Assembly: GCF_019132875.1 (NCBI RefSeq)
Contig: NZ_JAHSPF010000001.1
Location: 558,001-622,000 of the forward strand
Reading direction: 5' to 3'
DNA length: 64,000 bases
Source: Erwinia phyllosphaerae
Lineage (GTDB): Bacteria > Pseudomonadota > Gammaproteobacteria > Enterobacterales > Enterobacteriaceae
Part shown: positions 36,534 through 44,354 of the stretch, in pieces
How the letters are laid out: every line of letters starts with the position of its first letter
Position numbering within the stretch: the first letter of the stretch is position 1
Notes under the pieces: generated by a model
Told to the model about the DNA's origin: nothing
Databases searched by the model: none
Seen by the model: the letters and a program-made list of their open reading frames with translations, nothing else
Made by a program: the position numbers and the translations under genes

Positions 36534-37580
36534 CTATTCCTGCTGCGGCAGAATAAAGGCTTTGAACTGCGGCGACATCCAGCTGCTAAAACCATCGCCC
36601 TGCTTTTCAATCAGGTAGACCGCCAGATTTTCGCGCAGCGCCAGCGCTTTGGCCTGCTCTTCACCCAGCACCATCAGGCCGGTATCCCAGCCGTCCGCTT
36701 CCAGCGCCGTGGTGGCGATAACCGTTGCGGAAACCAGCTTGTGCTGGATGGGCCGTCCGGTGGTCGGGTCGATAATATGCGAGATACGTTTGCCGTCCAG
36801 CTCATAATAGTTGCGGTAGCTACCGGAGGTACTGATGCCGTGCCCCTGTAAATCCACCACGGCCTGTACCGCATTTTCTTTATCGGTCGGCTTCTGGATA
36901 GCCACTTTCCACGGCTTGTCTTCGGCATTTTTGCCACGCGTCAGCACCGCGCCGCCAACGGAAACCAGATAGTTATTGATGCCCTCTTTTTCCATCAGGC
37001 GCGCCAGGTGATCGGTGGCAAAGCCTTCTCCCATCGTAGAGAGATCGACATAAAGCCCGGGCAGATCTTTTTGCAGATAAGCGCCCTCGCTACGCTGGAT
37101 AACGCGCAGATGCTGTAAGCCGGTTAACGCACGCGCCGCGTCAATCTGTGCCTGACTCGGCGTCGCCAGCGGCTGCTTTGCTGGCCCAAAGCCCCACAGG
37201 TTAACCAGCGGCCCGACGGTGATATCCATTTTGCCTGCGGTTTTCTGTCCGATGCGCAATGACATGGTTACGATATCCGCCATGTTGTCGCTTATCGGCT
37301 GCGGCTCGCTGCCGCGATACTGATTGAACCGGGAAATAACCGAGTCATCTTTCCACGTGGAGAGCTCCCGATCGTCGCTGTCCAGCAGCTGCTGTGCCGC
37401 TTTTTGCAGGCTTTCTTTTCGACTTTCGTCTACCCCGGCCAGGCTAATTCGCCAGAATGTTCCCATTGTGCGTCCCTCCAGTACCAGCGCGGAATCGCCT
37501 GCACTCTGGTTATGCTGGTCACAGCCGGAAACCATAAAAAATGCTGCCACAACAGGGAAATACAACCAGTTCTTCTTCAT
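36534..37580 (-). CDS. apbE: FAD:protein FMN transferase ApbE (lipoprotein)
   Basis: ApbE transfers FMN from FAD to Thr residues of periplasmic-facing flavoproteins such as the RnfG/NqrC subunits. The 348-residue protein has a lipoprotein signal with lipobox MVSGC (Cys20), EGRTMGTFWRISL, DISVGP-like DITVGPLVNLWGFG, VDLSTMGEGFATDHLA, the loop SVGGAVLTRGKN, and HIIDPTTGRPI followed by DGWDTGLMVLG (metal and flavin site). Length agrees with E. coli ApbE (351). It lies between ompC and alkB, as in E. coli apart from the missing ada. Confidence 0.95.
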   Translation of the reverse strand: MKKNWLYFPVVAAFFMVSGCDQHNQSAGDSALVLEGRTMGTFWRISLAGVDESRKESLQKAAQQLLDSDDRELSTWKDDSVISRFNQYRGSEPQPISDNMADIVTMSLRIGQKTAGKMDITVGPLVNLWGFGPAKQPLATPSQAQIDAARALTGLQHLRVIQRSEGAYLQKDLPGLYVDLSTMGEGFATDHLARLMEKEGINNYLVSVGGAVLTRGKNAEDKPWKVAIQKPTDKENAVQAVVDLQGHGISTSGSYRNYYELDGKRISHIIDPTTGRPIQHKLVSATVIATTALEADGWDTGLMVLGEEQAKALALRENLAVYLIEKQGDGFSSWMSPQFKAFILPQQE

Positions 37581-37735
37581 CTTTGACTAAATACCTTTAT
37601 TAAATTCCGGCCCTGAAAGCGTAAAAAAGCAGCGTAAAGCCGGGCCGGACGCACTTGACCTTCCGTCAGAGGCTGCACAAAATATCATCCAGGTTTAACG
37701 AACGCGGTGCTGTTGCCGCAAGAATGGAGGTCGTT

Positions 37736-37846
37736 ATGATCTACTATTTGCTGCCTTTTATCTGCCTGGGCCTGATTATCTTTTCCGGCTACAAGCATTA
37801 CAAGCAAACAAACATTAAACAGCTCCATCGTCCACGTCACCGTTGA
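37736..37846 (+). CDS. Putative 36-residue single-pass membrane miniprotein
   Basis: The short frame encodes MIYYLLPFICLGLIIFSG, a membrane helix with two early Tyr, followed by a basic tail rich in Lys, His and Arg (YKHYKQTN...RPRHR). TGGAGG lies 5 bases before the ATG, an unusually good ribosome site for such a short frame. A possible promoter (TTGACC at 37655-37660 with CAAAAT 17 bases on) lies upstream. It stands alone between divergent apbE and the ompC 3' end. Function is unknown; resemblance is to many small bacterial stress membrane proteins only in general form. Confidence 0.55.
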   Translation: MIYYLLPFICLGLIIFSGYKHYKQTNIKQLHRPRHR

Positions 37847-37889
37847 TCGCGTGGAAAAACAGAAGGGAGAGTAAAGCAAGGGAGGATGC

Positions 37890-37910
37890 GGGAGCGCAAG
37901 ATGCGCTCCC
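37890..37910 (-). terminator. Hairpin after ompC
   Basis: GGGAGCGCA and TGCGCTCCC form a perfect 9-bp stem with a 3-base loop, 7 bases beyond the ompC stop on the minus strand. The T tract is poor, so the call rests on position and stem strength. Confidence 0.65.
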
Positions 37911-37917
37911 ACTAAAA

Positions 37918-39024
37918 TCAGAACTGGTAAACCAGACCCAGTGCTACAACGTTATCGGTGTTGATACCGGCAGCTCGGGTGAAGTCGTTGTCGTCCAGCA
38001 GGTTGATCTGGTAGTCAACGTAGGTAGACATGTTTTTGTTAAAGTAGTAAGTCGTACCCACATCAACGTATTTCTTCAGGTTCTGTGAACCGTAACCTTC
38101 AATATCGGTGCCGCGAGAGCTGACGAAGGCCAGTGATGGGCGCAGGCCGAAGTCAAACTGGTACTGTGCAACCAGCTCCCAGTTATCCGCTTTATCCGCA
38201 AAACCGTAAGCATCGCTGTCGCTGTCGCCGAAACGGGTCGCGTTGTAAGAACGGGTGTACATCGCAGCCAGGTAGATGTTGTTGGCGTCATATTTCAGGC
38301 CGCCGGTATAGGCTGTCGCCTTGTCGCCGTTGCCCAGAATGCCGTTAGTACGGTTGTTCTGCTCGTTGGTACGGTCGGAGCTGAACATGGCCGCACCGAT
38401 ACCAAAGCCGGAACCGATATCATAAGTGGTCGACATGCCCCAGCCGTCGCCGTTACGCGCCAGCACGTCACGTCCGCTCAGCTCGGTGCCGCTGTTGTTT
38501 TTGCCCTGGTACTGTAAGGCAAAATTGAGGCCGTCAACCATGCCGAAGAAGTTGTTGTTGCGGTAGGTCGCCAGGCCGCTTGAACGCTGGAACATAAAGT
38601 TGTCCGCGCCATAGGTGTCGCCGCCGAACTCTGGCAGTACGTCGGTCCATGCGCCGATATCGTAAGCCACGCCGTAGTTACGGCCATAGTCCAGAGAGCC
38701 AGCGTCGCCGAATTTCAGACCAGCAAAGCCTACGCGAGTGTGGTTGTCAGAGCTGCCTTCATCTTCAGAGTTGTTCAGCGCAACCTGATATTCCCACTGG
38801 CCGTAACCGGTCAGCTGATTGCTGATCTGGGTTTCGCCCTTAAAGCCGAAGCGCATATAGGACTGGTCGCCATCAGAGCTGTCGTCGTTGGAGAAGTAGT
38901 GCAGGCCATCTACTTTGCCAAAGAGGTCAAGCTTGTTGCCATCTTTGTTATAGATTTCTGCAGCGCCTGCAGAACCGGCAACCAGCAAAGCCGGAACCAT
39001 CAGGGAGAGAACGCGAAGCTTCAT
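37918..39024 (-). CDS. ompC: Outer-membrane porin OmpC
   Basis: This is a trimeric general porin of 368 residues. A 21-residue signal peptide ends ...GSAGA, followed by [24 protein letters not shown]. Further signatures are the eyelet loop [26 protein letters not shown] (L3, about residues 130-155) and the C-terminal [10 protein letters not shown] with terminal Phe for BAM-dependent insertion. The position between apbE and micF identifies it as ompC rather than another porin. An OmpR-like site lies about 130-145 bases upstream of the start codon. Confidence 0.95.
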   Translation of the reverse strand: MKLRVLSLMVPALLVAGSAGAAEIYNKDGNKLDLFGKVDGLHYFSNDDSSDGDQSYMRFGFKGETQISNQLTGYGQWEYQVALNNSEDEGSSDNHTRVGFAGLKFGDAGSLDYGRNYGVAYDIGAWTDVLPEFGGDTYGADNFMFQRSSGLATYRNNNFFGMVDGLNFALQYQGKNNSGTELSGRDVLARNGDGWGMSTTYDIGSGFGIGAAMFSSDRTNEQNNRTNGILGNGDKATAYTGGLKYDANNIYLAAMYTRSYNATRFGDSDSDAYGFADKADNWELVAQYQFDFGLRPSLAFVSSRGTDIEGYGSQNLKKYVDVGTTYYFNKNMSTYVDYQINLLDDNDFTRAAGINTDNVVALGLVYQF

Positions 39025-39152
39025 TTTTTATTACCCTCTTGTTATGTGCTTTATTACCACTGCGTGCTGAAAGTCGAAAATTCAGCCGGCACCCACATGT
39101 TAGTGGCCGGTCAGTAATAATCTATAAAGAATATGATACTAAATATCCGAAT

Positions 39153-39169
39153 ATGTTTCATTGTGTAAA
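39153..39169 (-). promoter_or_regulatory. OmpR-like binding site upstream of ompC
   Basis: On the minus strand the site reads TTTACACAATGAAACAT, close to the E. coli ompC and ompF OmpR sites (TTTACATTTTGAAACAT). It lies in the 321-base AT-rich gap between ompC and micF, which holds the divergent control region of both genes and no protein-coding gene. Confidence 0.65.
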
Positions 39170-39345
39170 TTAAATATGTCTAAATATAAATATAGCGGAA
39201 CTTTTCGAGCGCACATATCAGTAAAAAATAGCGCACGTAATGTAAAGAAACAGGAAAATTTTTATAATACATAAAGTTATGTAATGTTGCCCATCTGAGC
39301 ACTGAATGATAAAAAGAAGCCACCATCAGGTTATATAATATCCGC

Positions 39346-39439
39346 GCTATCATCATTTTATTTCATTATTACCTTCATTCATCCCCGAATGTGTTGTTTT
39401 ACCCTATTTCCCGCCGAACCTTGTGTTCGGCTTTTTTTT
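39346..39439 (+). ncRNA. micF: MicF small RNA
   Basis: MicF pairs with the ompF translation start and represses it. The 5' end GCTATCATCATT is identical to E. coli MicF, followed by the conserved CATTATTACC.TCATTCAT region and TACCCTATTTC. It ends in a hairpin (GCCGAAC...GTTCGGC) with eight T. It is divergent from ompC exactly as in E. coli; a -10-like TATAAT lies at 39334-39339. Confidence 0.92.
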
Positions 39440-39516
39440 GCGAAAAATAAAGTGAATGTCCGGAAGGAATAATGGGGTGGCAAACAGTCTTCGGTGGGGG
39501 AACAATCAGCGCCAGA

Positions 39517-39581
39517 AACGCCACTGAATAAAAATTCATTATGGCGGGAGAGAGGAATTTAATCGGCTATTCAGTGGCGTT
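39517..39581. repeat. 14-bp inverted repeat after the secretion operon
   Basis: AACGCCACTGAATA (39517-39530) and TATTCAGTGGCGTT (39568-39581) are perfect inverted copies separated by 37 bases, just beyond the stop codon of the HlyD-type gene. As RNA it would form a strong stem-loop. It could end or stabilise the type I secretion transcript, or mark an insertion boundary next to micF. Confidence 0.7.
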
Positions 39582-39586
39582 GTTTA

Positions 39587-40756
39587 TTACCTTTCGCGCA
39601 GTGATTCTTTAACTTTATTCAGCGGCTTAATCAGATAATCCATGACCGATTTCTGACCGGTTTTAATCTCAACATTCGCCACCATACCGGGCACGATAGG
39701 AAACTTTCTGCCGGCCTTGTTGACCAGCTCCGCCTTCTGCGTACGCACGTAAACCCGGTAGTAGTACTGGTCGCGCTTAACCTCATCCTGGATCGTATCT
39801 GGCGAAACGGTCTCTACTTCGCCATCCAGATTGCCATAGATAGAAGAGTCGTAGGCAGTGATCTTTACCACGGCAGGCAGGCCTGGCCGGATATAGGCGA
39901 TATCCCGAGGGTTGATGCGGGTTTCAATCAGCAGCTGATCTTCCAGCGGCACTATCTCCATCAGCTTGCCGCCCGGTTGCAGCACGCCGCCGACCGTCGT
40001 TACCTGAATATCTTTGACGATGCCGCGAACCGGCGAGTAAATCGTGGCTCGCGTCAGCTGATCCTCTTTGCCGGTCAACACCTGTAGCTGCGCGTCCAGA
40101 TCGGCGTTGTTTTTCACCTGCTCCTCACGCGCTCGTACCGCATAGTCATTCTTTGCTTCGTCGATCTTTCCGCGCAGGTCGCTGATCTGACGTTTTAAGC
40201 GGATAACCTCGACTTCGCCCGCCGCGCCTTTTGCTACCAGCGGCTGGGTCATGCGCAGCTCGTCCTGCACCAGCTTCATTGACTGCTGGAGATTGCTGAC
40301 CGTTTCCGTCAGGTTGCGGCGGCGCGACTGGTACAGCTGCGTTTCACGCGCGACCAGCTCGGGCTCCTTCAGGGTTTCCGCACTGAAAGCCAGCGGCGCA
40401 CCAGTCAGTTCAGCGCGCAGTCGTTCGGCGGAAGCGCGCAGCGTTCGGGCTTTGGCCGCCGCTTCGCCAAAGTTGGACTGGAAGCGCGTCGGATCGAGGC
40501 GCGCCAGTATCTCGCCTTTCTCAACGATGTCGCCTTCGTGAACGTTAAGCTGATCGACGATGCCGCCGTCCAGGCTTTCAATCACCTGCGCGCGGCTGGA
40601 GGGCGTGACTTTGCCCGTACCTACGGTTACCTCATCCAGGATGGCAAAATGCGCCCAGATAAAGAACACCACCAGCGCGGCGGCGCAAAGCCAGATAATG
40701 GCTGAGGTGCGCGTTTCGTTACGTTTCAGGCTGCGGTCAATTAATATCAGGCTCAT
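39587..40756 (-). CDS. Type I secretion periplasmic adaptor, HlyD/LapC family (BapD-like)
   Basis: The 389-residue membrane-fusion protein links the ABC exporter to the TolC-like channel for secretion of the adhesins. It has an N-terminal helix (about residues 18-38), AILDEVTVGTGKVTPSSRAQVIESLDGGIV (HlyD lipoyl half), a long coiled coil (about 90-240) and SPVRGIVKDIQVTTVGGVL. The beta-barrel and conserved GMVANVEIKTGQKSVMDYLIKPL end the protein, the typical HlyD-family C-terminus. Its ATG overlaps the ABC exporter stop (ATGA). It is the last gene of the operon, the same order as Salmonella bapABCD. Confidence 0.93.
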   Translation of the reverse strand: MSLILIDRSLKRNETRTSAIIWLCAAALVVFFIWAHFAILDEVTVGTGKVTPSSRAQVIESLDGGIVDQLNVHEGDIVEKGEILARLDPTRFQSNFGEAAAKARTLRASAERLRAELTGAPLAFSAETLKEPELVARETQLYQSRRRNLTETVSNLQQSMKLVQDELRMTQPLVAKGAAGEVEVIRLKRQISDLRGKIDEAKNDYAVRAREEQVKNNADLDAQLQVLTGKEDQLTRATIYSPVRGIVKDIQVTTVGGVLQPGGKLMEIVPLEDQLLIETRINPRDIAYIRPGLPAVVKITAYDSSIYGNLDGEVETVSPDTIQDEVKRDQYYYRVYVRTQKAELVNKAGRKFPIVPGMVANVEIKTGQKSVMDYLIKPLNKVKESLRER

Positions 40757-42903
40757 GCGGCGTCCCCTTGTCCGGCGCTCTGTTTCGCCGACTGTGCCGC
40801 TGCCGCGCGCAGGATCTCATCGCGCGCGCCGTCAGCCACAATGCGGCCATTGTCCATTACCACGATTCTGTCCACCAGCTTCAGCAGCGCGGGTCGATGG
40901 GTAACCAGCACCAGCGTGCGGCCCGAAAGCCAGCCCTTCATCTGGCCGATAACGTACTCTTCCAGCGACTCATCCATAGAGGCGGTCGGCTCATCCATCA
41001 GCACGACCTGCGGCTGGCGCAGGATCATGCGGCTAAGCATCACCATCTGGCGCTGGCCGCCGGAAAGCCCGCGCCCGCCTTCGTTGATAATGCGGTCAAG
41101 ACTGGACGCATCCTGCTGCACCAGGCTTAGCGCACCGCTGACGCGTAACGCCTGTAGCATCTCCTGTTCGCTGGCGTGCGGGTTGCCCAGCATCAGATTC
41201 TGGCGCAGCGTGCCGAAGAACAGCCGTGAATCCTGCGAAAGCCAGCCCAGCTGACGCCGTAAATCCACCGGATCGATACGTTTAATATCCACGCCGTCCA
41301 CGATAACTTTGCCCTGTGTCGCCCTCGCCTGGCCGGCCAGCAGCTTAAGCAGCGTCGATTTTCCTGCGCCAACCTTGCCTAAAATCGCCACCCTTTCACC
41401 CGGTTTGATTTGTAGCTGGCCAACCGTCACCACGTTTTTGACGTTTTCTTCATCGTAGCTGTACTGCACGTTGCGCAGATCGTAATGGCCGGTCAGCGTT
41501 GGGCAGTGCGCCATTTCGCCCTCTTCCGGCTGGTCCAGCGGCTTTTTCAGCAGCTCGTCCAGGCCCGTCATGGCGGTTTTGGCATGCTGCCAGCGCGAAA
41601 AAACCATCGTCAGCTGCATCAGTGGCGCAATAGTGCGTGAGGAGAGCAGGCTGCTGGCGACCAGCGTACCCGTAGTGATATCGCCATTCAGTACCAGATA
41701 GACCCCAAACACCAGCATGCCTGCATAGGTCAGCTGCTGCACCGTCGAAGCCCAGCCGGTCAGCCTTGCACCCCACAGCCTTTGCTGCATACCGATAGTG
41801 GCGCTGACCTCGTGCGTTTGCTCCCACTGCCGCTGAAAATAGGGTTCCGCCTGAAGCGACTTGATGTCTTCGATGCCTTCAATGGTTTCCACCAGCACCG
41901 CGTTGCGCAGCGCGCCTTCACGCAGTCCCTCTTTTGCCAGCTTCGCCATCGGGATCTGCACCAGCAGGCCGGGGATGACGATCAGCGGAATGGCCAGCAG
42001 CGGAATAATCACCAGCGGCCCGCCGATAAAGCCCATTAAAAACAGAAAGAGAATAACAAAAGGCATGTCCGCCGCTGCGCCAACGGTCGTCGAGGTCAGT
42101 AGCTCGCGCACCTGATCGATTTCACGCAGCTGCGAAATAAACGAGCCAGTCGATTTGGGCCGCGCCTCGTTACGAATATTCATCGCGCGGGCAAACAGCA
42201 TAGAGGAAACTTTTAAGTCGATGCGCTTGCCCATCAGATCGGAAACCTGGGTACGCATCAGGCGGATCAGATATTCGATGGCGGCGGCGATCAGCACGCC
42301 GGTAAACAGCACCCACAGCGTTGGCTGCGACTGCGCCGGAATAACGCGGTCATACACCTGCATTGAAAAGAGAATGCCCGCCAGCGCCAGCACGTTGCCG
42401 ACCACGGAAGCCAGCGAGATTTCCATAATCCGGCGGCCCATGCCGCGAAAGTTTTCCCAGAACCAGTGCTTTTTATAGGGCTTCACAAACTCATCGATAC
42501 GCGCATCGCGCCCGCGCGCCGCCACGCCGATAATGCCAACCTGCTCTTTGCTTTGCGAAAGCAGCGTCGCCAGCTCGCTTTCCCGCACCACGTCGCCGCC
42601 GTCGCTTAGCCAGTAGCGGGCTTTGCCTTCGGCATCGATGGTTTCAACCACCACCACGCTGCCGTTTTCCATAATCAGCACGACCGGCGTTACTTCCTGC
42701 CGCCAACGGATCTTATCGCGCGGCATCATGGTCAGATGCAGGCCCAGCAGGCCCGCCAGTCTTTCCAGCTGCTGTGCGGGGGTCAGGTGTTCAAACCAGC
42801 GCATCTGCTGGCGCAGCGTGGAGCCGTCCGCCGGTTTACCGAAGCGCGCCGCTACGCGCAGCATGGCGTCGATCCAGTTCTCGGTGCTAGCGGTTTTGGT
42901 CAT
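40753..42903 (-). CDS. Type I secretion ABC exporter, LapB type (BapC-like)
   Basis: This 716-residue fused ABC exporter is of the kind that secretes LapA/BapA adhesins. The N-terminal part (about residues 1-130) is a C39-peptidase-like domain lacking the catalytic Cys, which in this class binds rather than cleaves the substrate. Six membrane helices follow (about 160-430). The ATPase has Walker A GKVGAGKST near residue 515, signature LSGGQRQMV and Walker B VVLMDEPTASMDE. It starts 17 bases after the TolC-like gene and overlaps the HlyD gene. It probably exports both adhesins, which share a C-terminal signal. Confidence 0.94.
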   Translation of the reverse strand: MTKTASTENWIDAMLRVAARFGKPADGSTLRQQMRWFEHLTPAQQLERLAGLLGLHLTMMPRDKIRWRQEVTPVVLIMENGSVVVVETIDAEGKARYWLSDGGDVVRESELATLLSQSKEQVGIIGVAARGRDARIDEFVKPYKKHWFWENFRGMGRRIMEISLASVVGNVLALAGILFSMQVYDRVIPAQSQPTLWVLFTGVLIAAAIEYLIRLMRTQVSDLMGKRIDLKVSSMLFARAMNIRNEARPKSTGSFISQLREIDQVRELLTSTTVGAAADMPFVILFLFLMGFIGGPLVIIPLLAIPLIVIPGLLVQIPMAKLAKEGLREGALRNAVLVETIEGIEDIKSLQAEPYFQRQWEQTHEVSATIGMQQRLWGARLTGWASTVQQLTYAGMLVFGVYLVLNGDITTGTLVASSLLSSRTIAPLMQLTMVFSRWQHAKTAMTGLDELLKKPLDQPEEGEMAHCPTLTGHYDLRNVQYSYDEENVKNVVTVGQLQIKPGERVAILGKVGAGKSTLLKLLAGQARATQGKVIVDGVDIKRIDPVDLRRQLGWLSQDSRLFFGTLRQNLMLGNPHASEQEMLQALRVSGALSLVQQDASSLDRIINEGGRGLSGGQRQMVMLSRMILRQPQVVLMDEPTASMDESLEEYVIGQMKGWLSGRTLVLVTHRPALLKLVDRIVVMDNGRIVADGARDEILRAAAAQSAKQSAGQGDAA

Positions 42904-42920
42904 AAATACAGCCTTTTATT

Positions 42921-44297
42921 TTAAAGCGATGGCAAGGTTTGGCCGCTGGTGGCTTCACGATCGATGCCCATAATATCCAGCAGATTGTCGACGGCGGCGG
43001 CATAGCGCACGGTGGCGTCCCAGCCGTCGTAAAGCGCGGTCAGACGGCTGCTGTCAGCCTGAAAGACGTCCTGTTCAACGCTCAGCAGATCGTTGAGGCT
43101 GCGCTTGTTAAGTTTGTACTCGTCGGCGTAAACCGAACGGGTATGCTCGGCGCTGCTGAGCTGCTGCTCTCCGGCCGCCTGGCGCTGCTGCGCGCCGATC
43201 ATGTCGGCATAGGCGGTAGAAGCGTGCTGGTTGATATCCAGCTTCGACTGATCAATAGCGGCTTCGGCCGCTTCGCGGTCACCTTCCGCCGCGCGGGTTT
43301 TGGCGTTGACCAGCCCGCCCTGATAAAGCGGGGCTTCAACCTGAAGCTGTAGCTCATTGTCCCAGTAGGAGTTGGTCGTGCTGTTGCCTTCGTAGCGGGT
43401 GCGTCCCGCCACTACCTTGATGGTCGGCCAGTGGTTAGACGAAGCCTGGCGAACACGTTCTCTTGCGGCTTCCTGCTTGGCCTGCGCGCTGCGAACGGCG
43501 GCGCTGTTCTCGTAGGAAATTTTATCGAGCGTGACCTGCTGCTTAAGTAGCGACTGCGGCAGATCGGGTAAGTCGCCGGAGACGACGCCAGTCAGCACTG
43601 TCAACTGCGCCTGCGCCGAGCGTTCCGAAGCACGGTACTGCTCCATTGTGGCGCGCATACCGGCGATGCGGGTTTCCGCCTGCAAGACGTCAGACTGCGA
43701 GCTAAGCCCGGCGTCGGCGCGATAGTGGGCGATTTCCTTAACGTGTTCCAGCGAGGCGACGTTATTACGCGCCGCTTCCACCAGCGTACGGTAACGCTTG
43801 ACCTGTAGATAAGCCTGGAGCGTATCCTGCGCGACGGTGGTCATCGTGTCGTAAAGGGCAAAGCGGTAGGCATCGGACAGCTGGTGCTGCTCGTCGATTG
43901 CGCCGCTGGTACGGCCAAAGTCCCACAGCAGCTGGCTGAGGGTAATGCCGCCGGAGCCTTTATTGTTCACCGTGCCGGAGGAGTAGGTTTGCTGTGAACT
44001 GCCGCCGGTGGCATTAAGAGAGATTTGCGGATACCAGGCGCTTTCTGCGGCGTCCAGATCCGCTTCGCCTACGCGGATTTGCGCGGCGGCCTGAGAGATT
44101 TTTGGATTGCGGGCAAAGGCTCTTAAAATGGCCTCGCGTAACGTCAACGTGGAGACCTGCTCCTCGGTCGGTGCGGCTCGCCAGTTAAACTCGACCTTTT
44201 GCTGCTTTGCTGCGAGCGCGTGCTGTCCCGATGCGCTGCATGCCGCAGCCAGACACAGGGAAAGCCAGACTCTCTTCATCTTGGCACCACTTTCCAT
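42921..44297 (-). CDS. TolC-family outer-membrane channel of the adhesin secretion system (BapB-like)
   Basis: This dedicated outer-membrane channel has a signal peptide (MKRVWLSLCLAAACSASGQHALA). The mature TolC fold shows TLREAILRAFARNPKISQAAAQIRVGEADLDAAESAWYPQISL, two long coiled-coil repeats and a C-terminal NLLDIMGID segment. I chose the ATG at 44295-44297 (MESGAKMKRV) because AAGGA lies 5 bases upstream; ATG at 44303 sits on the ribosome site, and ATG at 44279 lacks one but starts directly at the signal peptide. It lies 57 bases after the second adhesin gene and is co-transcribed with it. Confidence 0.92.
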   Translation of the reverse strand: MESGAKMKRVWLSLCLAAACSASGQHALAAKQQKVEFNWRAAPTEEQVSTLTLREAILRAFARNPKISQAAAQIRVGEADLDAAESAWYPQISLNATGGSSQQTYSSGTVNNKGSGGITLSQLLWDFGRTSGAIDEQHQLSDAYRFALYDTMTTVAQDTLQAYLQVKRYRTLVEAARNNVASLEHVKEIAHYRADAGLSSQSDVLQAETRIAGMRATMEQYRASERSAQAQLTVLTGVVSGDLPDLPQSLLKQQVTLDKISYENSAAVRSAQAKQEAARERVRQASSNHWPTIKVVAGRTRYEGNSTTNSYWDNELQLQVEAPLYQGGLVNAKTRAAEGDREAAEAAIDQSKLDINQHASTAYADMIGAQQRQAAGEQQLSSAEHTRSVYADEYKLNKRSLNDLLSVEQDVFQADSSRLTALYDGWDATVRYAAAVDNLLDIMGIDREATSGQTLPSL

Positions 44298-44354
44298 CTT
44301 CATCCTTTGTCAGAAAAATGGCCGGGGACGACAAGCCCGCCCCGGCCAGTCGGG

